Shown: piece by piece, positions 1 through 6,760 of the stretch
How the letters are laid out: each line of letters starts with the position of its first letter
Numbering within the stretch: the first letter of the stretch is position 1
Assembly (NCBI RefSeq): GCF_001949145.1
Contig: NW_019091413.1
Span: forward strand, 543,639 to 554,631
From: Acanthaster planci
Taxonomy: Eukaryota > Echinodermata > Asteroidea > Valvatida > Acanthasteridae
Reading direction: 5' to 3'
DNA: 10,993 bases
Translations under genes and position numbers: made by a program
Notes under the pieces: generated by a model
Told to the model about the DNA's origin: nothing
Seen by the model: the letters and a program-made list of their open reading frames with translations, nothing else
Database searches by the model: none

Positions 1-312
1 ATGTACAGCACATGTGTGCTCCTGCAGCCCGTCAGATTATTGTCGTCTGAGAGGAAAAACTAAAGCCTTCCCTCAAAAAGCTTCACCGATTTTGCATTCG
101 CTAATTGATTGCCAGGCGGATGATCTCAACTGCGTATCATCAACACGGTTTGGCAGACAGATTTATGAGCGTGTGGGTTCCCTTAGGTACTCATCGATCT
201 GCAGTGGTTTTTACGTTTACAGTCCGCCTCTTTTCGCAAATCAGTTAACCGCAGTCATAAGCTACGATTAGTACTACAGTCATGTAACATCCTGAAAGTT
301 TCTTTTTCTTTT

Positions 313-328
313 CTTTTTTTACGAGTAC
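313..328 (-). repeat. Oligo-T plus ACGAGTAC motif, copy 1
   Basis: The plus strand reads C, seven T, then ACGAGTAC. The same arrangement with ten T recurs at 6296-6314. On the minus strand it reads GTACTCGT followed by oligo-A, like the tail of a retroposed element. Sequence on the GTACTCGT side differs between the two copies, so only the tail-like part is shared. Confidence 0.3.
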
Positions 329-773
329 CTTGTGTTGTGCAAGATTTGACCGAGCAAAAATATAAGCAAATACAATTTTCAAAAAATCACATTTTAATTT
401 CAATATGGATTTTGAATGTACAAAGTCTGAAGAAATGTTTGGAAATCTACTATTTGTTGTATGAAAAAAATGAGTGGCTCATTTCAGTAAGGTTGTACCA
501 AGTCACAGCTGCACCTATGCAATAGCCGAATAAGATAAAATGCAGAGCATATGAATTAGATTTGTATGATACTTTTAACGAAGTGAGATATGTATAAAAT
601 AATCTGCAAACTTTTCTCAAGAGTTATTAAATGTAACATGCTTGTGAATAACTGTAATTGAATCGCACAGGTTGCAGTATTAAAATGTGTTATGCATTTT
701 GCTGTACATGTATGCTAGACTGGACTATGAATATTAAATATGTGTTTATAACCTCGCAAATGCTTTTTTGCTG

Positions 774-828
774 GGTTCATTAATGTGCAGGACTGTTGTC
801 CTAGTGCTTTCCTGTATTTTAATGAACC
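774..828. repeat. Nested inverted repeat (hairpin)
   Basis: The outer arms GGTTCATTAA (774-783) and TTAATGAACC (819-828) are perfectly complementary over 10 bp. Inside them, AGGAC (789-793) and GTCCT (798-802) form a second 5-bp stem with loop TGTT. Just downstream are a further ACCCG/CGGGT pair and a TGACC/GGTCA pair at about 830-863. The unit could fold as a hairpin of about 55 nt in RNA from either strand. The function is unknown. Confidence 0.5.
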
Positions 829-1394
829 TTGACCCGTCTCTCGGGTTAGCATAAGGTCAGGGAAGTTCAAGCACCTCGCGGCTCTAGCGCTCATATTGGG
901 TGACATTGCTGATATTCCTTATATTAACAGACCTAAATACTCTTACACTCAAGGATCAAGCGGGACTTGAAAGTTTCCTCAGCTCCAGAATTCTTATTTC
1001 AAAAGTTATTCATTTCTTTCCATTCAAGTAAACTTGATTTAACCAATCGATTCCAACACGGGTACGACAACCACAGCACAAAACTCCCTTTCAGAGGAAA
1101 AGCACATCAGACTTGGATTTCCTTACTCATCCTAACGTAGAGAGTAATGAAACCTTGAAAGCCTAAAAATCTCTTGAAGAATCAAACCAGGTGATTTGGA
1201 TCCGTGGTCACAGAAAGTGTTAACTTGAAGCGCAATGGATCACCCTTTTGGCGGTTTTCAGCCATAAATAAAATCGAGGTAGGCCCTAACCTTCTGTAAG
1301 GAGTATAACCCTTTCAGAGATTTGGTGCACGCCAAATCAGTTCTGTTGCTTTCTTTAATTAAAGCGAAATCCTCGTGGAAACCATAACTTAAAA

Positions 1395-1414
1395 GGAAGT
1401 TATAGTGGGGCGGG
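1395..1414 (+). promoter_or_regulatory. ETS-like GGAAGT and GC box upstream of TMEM70
   Basis: GGGGCGGG at 1407-1414 matches the Sp1/KLF GC box. A GGAAGT core of the ETS type lies just upstream at 1395-1400. Both sit about 140-155 bp before the inferred start of transcription. Such sites are common in housekeeping and nuclear-encoded mitochondrial promoters. Each is short enough to occur by chance, so the support comes from position. Confidence 0.4.
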
Positions 1415-1520
1415 TTTTGTTATTAACGGATCAATATTGAATAATATATTCTCTGGGAATTTCGTTTTAAGCTGGTGGGAGGGAGCGGCTTCGTTGGGGA
1501 TAAAATTTACTGAACATAAC

Positions 1521-1528
1521 TATTTAAG
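1521..1528 (+). promoter_or_regulatory. TATA-like element (TATTTAAG)
   Basis: TATTTAAG lies about 30 bp upstream of an inferred transcription start near 1550, and about 50 bp before the YY1-like site. The spacing fits a core promoter for the TMEM70 homologue. The sequence departs from a canonical TATAAA, so this is a plausible rather than a firm call. Confidence 0.35.
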
Positions 1529-1572
1529 CCATCGAGAGAGGGCGGTGTTTGCAACGAGGCCTGTTCCGTTTT

Positions 1573-1582
1573 CAAGATGGCA
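1573..1582 (+). promoter_or_regulatory. YY1-like site (CAAGATGGCA)
   Basis: CAAGATGGCA matches the core of the YY1 consensus (AAGATGGCGGC). YY1 sites are typically found just downstream of the transcription start, and they are over-represented in promoters of nuclear genes for mitochondrial proteins. The site lies about 25 bp after the inferred start and contains the ATG of the first upstream ORF. It therefore may serve both as a DNA-binding site and as a translated upstream start. Confidence 0.45.
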
Positions 1583-1648
1583 GTTCCCCGCACCTGGCCG
1601 TACCGTAGGCCTAGTGCAGTTTATTTTGGCCGTGCTGTTTCCCTGTGA
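1577..1648 (+). other. Upstream ORF 1 in the TMEM70 leader (23 codons)
   Basis: The ATG at 1577 has A at -3 and G at +4, a strong initiation context. It opens a 23-codon frame ending in TGA at 1646-1648. It is in the same frame as the main ORF, and its stop fixes the upstream limit of the main protein. It matters only if transcription starts upstream of 1577. If translated, it would be expected to lower initiation at the main start. Confidence 0.4.
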
Positions 1649-1652
1649 CCCG

Positions 1653-1691
1653 ATGGTTGCATTAAGACTGTCTGCACTCATTCTTGGATGA
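1653..1691 (+). other. Upstream ORF 2 (12 codons) overlapping an ATG
   Basis: The ATG at 1653 (G at +4) opens a 12-codon frame that ends in TGA at 1689-1691. That stop overlaps the ATG at 1688, which is in frame with the TMEM70 ORF (ATGA arrangement). The overlap could allow reinitiation at 1688, or scanning onward to 1721. The frame is short and may be fortuitous. Confidence 0.3.
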
Positions 1692-1720
1692 TAAAGTTGA
1701 AATTCCTGCATCTACGTAAA

Positions 1721-1915
1721 ATGGCCTTTAGAACACGTTGTTTTCCGGGACTCTTTAGACTCCATTGGGGAAGGAACTTCATTTTCCACAACTTCCACAA
1801 GCACAACCATGACAACGGTCGTGATAGGCTGTTGCACAGTGTGAGTGTCTTACGAATGGAACGAGCGTTTGCAGAGAAATCTTTGAAGAGAATGTTGTGC
1901 ATCCATTCCATGGAG
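1721..1915 (+). CDS. TMEM70: TMEM70 homologue, exon 1 (mitochondrial presequence)
   Basis: This exon encodes residues 1-65 of an inferred 257-residue protein. I chose the ATG at 1721 because its context (AAAATGG) is strong. The in-frame ATG at 1688 has T at -3 and A at +4 and would add 11 residues. The N-terminus MAFRTRCFPGLFRLHWGR is rich in Arg, Phe and Leu and has no acidic residue for over 30 positions, as expected of a matrix-targeting presequence. The cleavage site is not clear. The exon ends at GAG|GTAACT, a good donor after a complete codon (phase 0). The link to exon 2 rests on matching phase, the targeting-type N-terminus and total length, not on homology, since this part of the family is poorly conserved. 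An mRNA could show a different first exon. Confidence 0.65.
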
Positions 1916-2117
1916 GTAACTCAATTATATTAACATCAGTTTATGAGGGCTGTTTCTGTCACTGTTCTAAACAATCACCAGCTGATCATTGGTGTTGTAT
2001 TGTTCTGGCTTTAACTAGTGTCAGTGTTTAGTTTAGGCAGTGGATATTTAGCCGGTGACAGCAAAAGCTCCGAAACGATATTTTGCCGGGACGTCTTTTC
2101 ATTGGCAAATTCTCATT

Positions 2118-2150
2118 ACGTCATCAGACTATGACGTTTTACTTAGTCTG
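2118..2150. repeat. Two overlapping, mutually exclusive hairpins
   Basis: ACGTCAT (2118-2124) pairs with ATGACGT (2131-2137) around the loop CAGACT. That loop plus the next base, CAGACTA (2125-2131), pairs instead with TAGTCTG (2144-2150). Both stems are perfect over 7 bp and cannot form at once. Each ACGTCA/TGACGT half also resembles a CREB/ATF-type site. Confidence 0.45.
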
Positions 2151-2270
2151 GTTCTGCACTTTCATTAACGTATGGTAGGGGGCGGAAATCAGATCTATGA
2201 AATTTCGGACTATTTCCATTTAAGTTTAAAAAATCTTCCAAAATCACGAAATATAGAAAGAAATGGATGT

Positions 2271-2286
2271 AAATTTAATTAAATTT
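2271..2286. repeat. 16-bp perfect AT palindrome
   Basis: AAATTTAATTAAATTT is its own reverse complement. It lies in the middle of the intronic inverted-repeat element. Being pure A/T, it has a higher chance expectation than its length suggests. Confidence 0.4.
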
Positions 2287-2354
2287 CAGATTTTTATTAC
2301 TTAAAAAAATACTCAGTGCTGGGAAAAAGAAATAAAAAAAAAGAAGAAAACATT

Positions 2355-2429
2355 CCCACTGGGCTTTAAACCTGGAACCTCACGCTCACACAGGCATTCC
2401 GTTTATCCTATTTAGCCACTGCATTGCTC
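2355..2429 (-). mobile_element. tRNA-derived SINE or tRNA pseudogene
   Basis: Read on the minus strand, TGGCTAAATAGG (2407-2418) matches the tRNA A box (TRGYNNARNNGG). GGTTTAAAGCC (2362-2372) is a degraded B box, 34 nt further on, which is normal tRNA spacing. Between them, a segment reading GCCTGTGTGAGCGTGAGGTT resembles the anticodon and variable region of tRNA-like SINE heads. The D-loop part is good, but the T-stem and acceptor stem pair poorly, so it is not a working tRNA. A T-rich stretch follows at 2328-2350, with a run of nine T that could end Pol III transcription. The element lies inside the larger inverted-repeat insert. Confidence 0.55.
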
Positions 2430-2869
2430 GATTGAAGGTGGTATTTTCTATATTATATACATTCGGAAAAACTTTTGCTGTCGCCAGCAAAATATACACT
2501 TCCTTTAGTTTAACTAAAGTTAGCAATATATAATGAATAATGACAATAGGCCTAGGCTTACTAGTTTTCCAAGTTGGTGAAAATTGTGTTTATGGATTTT
2601 TTAAGTTTGAATTTCAATTATTTAAGGGGGGCTTTGTGCAACATTGTGTCAATAATTATGTTGAAGGCTAAAGTTGAAAAAGAAAATTGATGGATTAAAT
2701 GTTGTTCTCTTTCTCCGTTAGTTTAAACATTTAATATTTCCTCTGCATGGAGTAAGTCTTTCATATTTTTCCCCCATTTTATTTTAATCAATCACATGAC
2801 TGTCAATTTTGTTCTCATTTTCAAAGCTACCAGGATAACCCAAATATCTCTTTTTTGTTTGGTTCAAAG

Positions 2870-3448
2870 GTAATCGTGCAGTGTACCAGGGCGATGAGCC
2901 AGTTCTCCCCAAAAGATACAGATGTTCAACGGATGCAACAAGTATTGGAACAGTCTGGTAGGCAACCCATGGGTGGGGACAGTGAAAGCCGCCTCATCTA
3001 TGAGGTTCGCAGTTTAGGCATGATGCGCTTTTGCACCTTGTTGTTCTACGTTACCGCTCTGACTGGACTCTATGCGTCCCCTGATCTGATCTCCAGTGCC
3101 CTGGAGCACGACACAGTAAACAACGAGATGATCCTCAGCTTTCTTACCCTCTCCATGGCAGTGGTGGTTCTGCCTGTGCTCCTGACGATGTTCAACAATC
3201 GGCTGGTCCTGCGTATGTATTACAGCAATGTACAGCAGTCCTATGTTACTGTGACACAAACTCCTCTCTTGACACTGAGACGAACCACATTCTGTCTTGC
3301 TGATGTCGTTCCTACCAAGAGAAAGCCGGGCTCCCTTCTCGGATTGTTCAATATGAACACCCTGAGAGCAAAAGACCGCCCTTATTTCATCAATCCATAC
3401 AACTTCAAGATTCCAAGTGATTACAATCGTATCATGGGATATCAGTAA
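2870..3448 (+). CDS. TMEM70: TMEM70 homologue, exon 2 (membrane and C-terminal domain)
   Basis: This exon encodes residues 66-257 and the stop. TMEM70 proteins sit in the inner mitochondrial membrane as a helical hairpin, with both ends in the matrix. They promote incorporation of subunit c into ATP synthase and also affect complex I. Visible here are LIYEVRSLGMMRF at about 107-119, a first membrane segment at about 115-134, a second at about 152-173, the basic junction NNRLVLRMYY (174-183), and the aromatic C-terminus, with PYFINPYNF (236-244) and DYNRIMGY (249-256). The closing pattern NPxxF then DYxxxMGY is the best match to TMEM70, as opposed to the related TMEM186 and TMEM223. The predicted length of 257 is close to the human 260. 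The exon start is uncertain: phase-0 acceptors at 2833, 2869 or 2881 would give 269, 257 or 253 residues. No frameshift or internal stop is present. Confidence 0.85.
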   Translation, partial: VIVQCTRAMSQFSPKDTDVQRMQQVLEQSGRQPMGGDSESRLIYEVRSLGMMRFCTLLFYVTALTGLYASPDLISSALEHDTVNNEMILSFLTLSMAVVVLPVLLTMFNNRLVLRMYYSNVQQSYVTVTQTPLLTLRRTTFCLADVVPTKRKPGSLLGLFNMNTLRAKDRPYFINPYNFKIPSDYNRIMGYQ

Positions 3449-3492
3449 ATTAATTCATCACTGCAACTACACTTTCTAAAGGGCAGAGCAAC

Positions 3493-3534
3493 TGATGATA
3501 CCTGTTACAGCTTTGATGATACCTGTTACAGCTT
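3493..3534 (+). repeat. Perfect 21-bp tandem duplication in the 3' UTR
   Basis: The unit TGATGATACCTGTTACAGCT plus T occurs twice head to tail (3493-3513 and 3514-3534) with no difference. It begins about 45 nt after the stop codon. Identical copies point to a recent duplication. It may vary in copy number between individuals. Confidence 0.9.
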
Positions 3535-3820
3535 GGTAGAGGGAAGCTGTTGCTCTAGTGTCATTTCACAAAGACATTTCATTTCGGAATTTTTCTGTTC
3601 ATATTCTGATCGCATGGTTTTTTATTGAAATACTTTTAACCAAATTTGGCAATATCGACCAGCCCTAATGTCAACAACTGAAACGACTAATCCCCAAATA
3701 GCAAAACTGCCACAATTGGAAATAACTGACATTCAGGTTGATTCCTAATGACATCACTTTTGTTCTCATGGATATGCAAATTTCCATGAATGTAACAAGA
3801 CACAAAGTGCCCATAAAAAT

Positions 3821-3826
3821 AATAAA
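3821..3826 (+). terminator. Poly(A) signal AATAAA of TMEM70
   Basis: This is the first canonical hexamer after the stop, about 370 nt downstream, with G/T-rich sequence following within 20-90 nt. The hexamer is common in AT-rich DNA, so the assignment rests on order and spacing. Confidence 0.45.
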
Positions 3827-3845
3827 CCAAAAATTTGAAGTTGAG

Positions 3846-5000
3846 TTACGTAGGACACAGTGGTGCATTTCAAGGACTTCATTAAAACAACTTGTATGGA
3901 GTGTCACATTTTGTTTGTAGAATTTCAATGAAAAAGTGGAGTATTGTTTGTTGTGCATGTATGTGTATATACTTTGCAGTTAGGAGAGCCAATCAAGGGG
4001 TGGACATACATTCCTTCGTCTTCTCTTGGAGACTTGGTGAGTCAAGATAATGGGTAGGCAATCAAGTGGTTTGTTTTAGAGAGACAGATTTAATGCCATT
4101 CATCCTCGGTTTACAAATGATGTACACAAAAGTAGTGAAATGTGATCAAAGTTCTCCATAAATCATCAAACCCTCTGAACTGAAGCACAGCAAAATGTTG
4201 CATGTTTAAGAAAGTTTTAAAAAATCCTGATCAAGATACAACTCTAAACAAGTAAAAAAAACGAAACACCTGCAGCTTTCAGGTGGCAATTTTAAGACTT
4301 AATGCAAAAACTGAAGTGTGATATAAGTGTATAACAGCAGCTTTCTGAAGCCTTTGCTCTTTATTAACACACACCGATGTGAGCCATGTCCAAATCAAAC
4401 TGGCTGCGACTAGTGTAGCTCACACTTTTATGGGTAGCCATTCCCCTGTTGGCATCCATAGGTGCACGTTACTTCAAGCCATGGCCAGTGTTTGAACTTG
4501 GCCTTATATGCAAATGCTACAGTGTTCCAGAACATGGGCGTCAACCAGTGGGGGATGGGAGGGGGTTATGTTCACTCGCCCACTTTTGAATAATGTAAAA
4601 AAAAAATGTTTGTCATCCCCATTTTTGGGGGTTGTTGAATAAAAAGTGCAGGTTCATGTTTGATTCTACAGTTCAAAGTGGCAAATTAAAATGCCTCGGA
4701 GCTTGAAAAAAACAAAACACATCCACAGAGGCTTCCAAAATTGGGTAAAGTGGTCAGAAATTGCCTCAGGTCAAATCACAGAGCATCTAGAATCGGAAAG
4801 TTTCTGGCATGCCGTTAAAGGCTTCACTCTCACGTTGGTTTTGCTTAAGGCACTTTGTTCCCCCCAAAAACATTTCAGAAGTGACTGACGCCTTTGCTCC
4901 AATGGAAGTAGCGAGTACGATTTAAATTATTTGTGTGACATCTGGGAAGTCAACCATATTTCTTTCAGCTTGTTTTCATCTGGAATAAAGTTCCAACACA
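3846..5000. other. Downstream non-coding region
   Basis: No exon is supported here. Around 4545-4660 lies a G-rich run (GGGGGATGGGAGGGGG at 4551-4566). It is followed by ten A at about 4599-4608, a CCCC(ATTTTT)GGGG stem at about 4617-4630, and an AATAAA at 4638-4643. This mix of G-run, A-run and C/G stem looks like a worn dispersed repeat, but I cannot assign a family. A CACCTG/CAGGTG pair lies near 4267-4285. Spare AATAAA signals are at 4638 and 4984. Confidence 0.4.
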
Positions 5001-5879
5001 CTCCCACTTAAAAGAGATGTCAAAGGTTGCTCCAACGATATGCATGCTTCTCTGTACTATGAGCCTACTACATATGAATAAATTAATGGAAATTGGTCAG
5101 GTTCCCTGCTGCCAGCCTTAATTCCAGTGCCATTTACAGTGTTCAGATTTGATTCAAGATTGAAGCCCCCCCCATAACATATATTCTGTCTGCAATAGGA
5201 ACACACAGTATTAGACATAACCAAAGGCAGATCTGGAAACAATTTTGATCACCTTTGAGCACTTTAAAACACCACACAAGATATACCACATGTGATGTAC
5301 ATGTATAGAAATGAACCATTTACATATAAATGAAACATTTACACTTATATACAGCAAGCTTTTCCATGCCCCCCCCAATACAGAACAAGGTTATGCTGAA
5401 TGGTCAGTCTGTGCATTTTGGTTTCAGACTGCATCGAATGATGCAAGTTTAACTCAATGGAGTGTTTGTGTAGTAATGCAGAGTAAATGACCTAGCATTA
5501 CAGTCATCAAAGTACAAGGAAAAATTTCCACGTCTGCACCAAACTAGCATCCTAGAATCTGTGAGGATATGTGTGCTGAAGACTGTTGCTCAAGCACAGA
5601 CAATACAAATGTGTAAGTTCTTAATAAATGTAACTCCTGCTACATTTGACAGGCTTTGACAGACTGCTTCAAGCCCACTTTGGCCTCTGATATTGGTGGG
5701 ATGATACCGCCCTCTGGAGTGCAACCATGGAACAATAAATTTAAGTCGTGTAGGCATGCTGTAAGAACTGGATCAACACTAATGGTGAATAACCTGTGTT
5801 GAATATCAACATGTAGTCTCAGTTTTGGAAAATGACCCAAATCGGCCTGGGATTGTGCATGAATGAAAGAGGGCACTTT

Positions 5880-5892
5880 GTTACCTAGCAAC
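5880..5892. promoter_or_regulatory. X-box-like site (RFX consensus)
   Basis: GTTACCTAGCAAC fits the X-box consensus GTNRCC(0-3N)RGYAAC at every fixed position, with a 1-bp spacer. RFX factors bind such imperfect palindromes, often in promoters of ciliary genes. No promoter or gene start is evident nearby, so a chance match is quite possible. Confidence 0.3.
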
Positions 5893-6295
5893 CTGGAGAA
5901 AAGCTCTTTCTGAAAATCCACCAACAGCACAAGGCGTCAATTCTGAGGTATAGGGGTGGTAAAAAAAGGTTTAACGGGACGAAAATTATATTTTGCAACA
6001 GGTCAAGAAAACCCTGGCTATGTACCTCTTTTACATCCAGGAGTAACAAAGACCAGTGGTAACACACCACTGACTGTTCATAATGCCTTAGCTTTGATTA
6101 GCATTTTGATTAATTAAAGTCCAACAGTTAAACAAAAAAAACAATGTGACTCAAAGGGAACAATGTTGGCTTGCACCACTGTCTATAAATGACAAGTTTA
6201 TGCCAACAATGACATGAATATTATACTGCCTTAGAACATTCCCTTACCATTTACACACAGCATTAGGTTTTCCCCCAAGAGTTTATTATGTTACT

Positions 6296-6314
6296 CTTTT
6301 TTTTTTACGAGTAC
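6296..6314 (-). repeat. Oligo-T plus ACGAGTAC motif, copy 2
   Basis: C, ten T, then ACGAGTAC: the same motif as at 313-328. On the minus strand this is GTACTCGT followed by oligo-A. Confidence 0.3.
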
Positions 6315-6742
6315 ATGATTTTCAGTACATTTAACACTACTCAACTACACGTGCAAAATTAAGGCTGTCAGACTACAAAGATCACACTATAAACTAGTAT
6401 CTCTTACACCAGCCAAACTTAGAAATACCATATTTATCACATGTCAATGTCACAGAGCAAGAGAGTGCACTGTTAGCAGCCAGTGTCCATTTCGGGAATA
6501 CAGACAAAACTTTTTGGAATGTCTACTCGGCTGAGGAAATTGTTGGATGAGCCATGCACACAGTTCAGTGTCTCTTAACAGCAGTCGAGTTTCCCAAAGA
6601 ATACATTTAAAACACAAAGTCCCATTTAACCTTTTGAAAAAAATACTGCTGACACCCCACACATCTTGATATATTTATTGTTCACGGACAGCATCCCACT
6701 TTAATAGTCATTTTTGTTTTGTTTGATTTTGTTTGTATGGGA

Positions 6743-6760
6743 AATCATTTTGAAATGATT
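6743..6760. repeat. Short perfect hairpin AATCATTT/AAATGATT
   Basis: Two perfect 8-bp arms (6743-6750 and 6753-6760) are separated by TG. The arms are AT-rich and the stem is weak. It follows a T/G-rich stretch at about 6710-6738. Confidence 0.5.

Larger units (their letters stand above)
1..1380. other. Upstream intergenic DNA, no supported gene
   Basis: No convincing coding sequence was found. The one longer plus-strand frame (14-271) gives a protein rich in Ser, Cys and Tyr that I do not recognise. It starts beside an acceptor-like CAG at 25-27, so a terminal exon of an upstream gene cannot be excluded, but nothing supports it. CpG looks more frequent in 1-270 than in the flanking AT-rich DNA. 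A pyrimidine tract runs over 299-320, and an AATAAA lies at 1267-1272 with no gene attached to it. The complex inverted repeat at 774-828 is listed separately. Confidence 0.5.
2051..2488. mobile_element. MITE-like element with terminal inverted repeats
   Basis: The left end GCCGGTGACAGCAAAAG (2051-2067) is the inverse of the right end at 2472-2488, with 15 of 17 bases matching and both differences being transitions. After a 3-nt gap the match resumes as TCCGAA (2069-2074) against TTCGGA (2462-2467), so the inverted repeats are about 25 bp. The 438-bp body has no transposase frame, as in a non-autonomous DNA element. I could not see a clear target-site duplication: the flanks are ATTTA and AAAATA. 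The body holds an ACGTCAT/ATGACGT hairpin near the left end and a tRNA-like sequence near the right end. I do not recognise the family. Confidence 0.5.
1916..2869 (+). other. TMEM70 intron (about 954 nt, phase 0)
   Basis: The donor is GAG|GTAACT. A T-rich tract (2847-2860) precedes AAAG|G at 2869, and an ATAAC branch-like sequence lies at 2835-2839. Two other AGs, at 2833 (ACCAG|G) and 2881 (TGCAG|T), are also phase 0, so the exact acceptor is uncertain. Nearly half the intron is the inverted-repeat-bounded insert at 2051-2488. Outside it lies a CTTTAGT/ACTAAAG stem at 2503-2519. The rest is plain AT-rich sequence. Confidence 0.6.
3449..3845 (+). other. TMEM70 3' UTR (inferred extent)
   Basis: The TAA stop is followed by T-rich sequence with no coding character. 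The first AATAAA is at 3821-3826, and G/T-rich sequence lies at 3840-3915, so cleavage near 3845 is the simplest reading. Further AATAAA copies at 4638, 4984 and 5077 would allow longer forms. A Pumilio-type TGTATATA at 3964-3971 would be included only in those longer forms. Confidence 0.45.

Noticed and set aside
14-271. Plus-strand 85-residue frame at the left edge
   Set aside because: No recognisable motif or domain, odd composition and no supported splice partner. It is possible as a terminal exon of an upstream gene but not supportable from this window.
845-885. Possible tRNA on the plus strand (GTTAGCATAAGG with GTTCAAGCACC)
   Set aside because: The A and B box-like parts are too close together, and the T-loop lacks the required C at its end. 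No cloverleaf is possible.
715-906. Minus-strand 63-residue frame over the 774-828 hairpin
   Set aside because: No retrotransposon or other motif is seen, and the hairpin symmetry explains the sequence better than coding does.
1437-1691. Plus-strand 84-residue frame across the promoter
   Set aside because: It overlaps the TATA-like, YY1-like and leader elements in another frame and resembles no protein. Only its last 12 codons matter, as uORF 2.
3014-3259. Minus-strand frame opposite TMEM70 exon 2
   Set aside because: It is an antisense shadow of a well supported coding exon, with His/Gln-rich low-quality composition.
5640-5930. Minus-strand 96-residue frame without an ATG start
   Set aside because: It begins at GTG, and a TGA lies two codons upstream, at 5937-5939. 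The strong acceptor-like CAG at 5942-5944 would bring that TGA into frame. About this length is expected by chance in 11 kb of AT-rich DNA, and no family is recognised.
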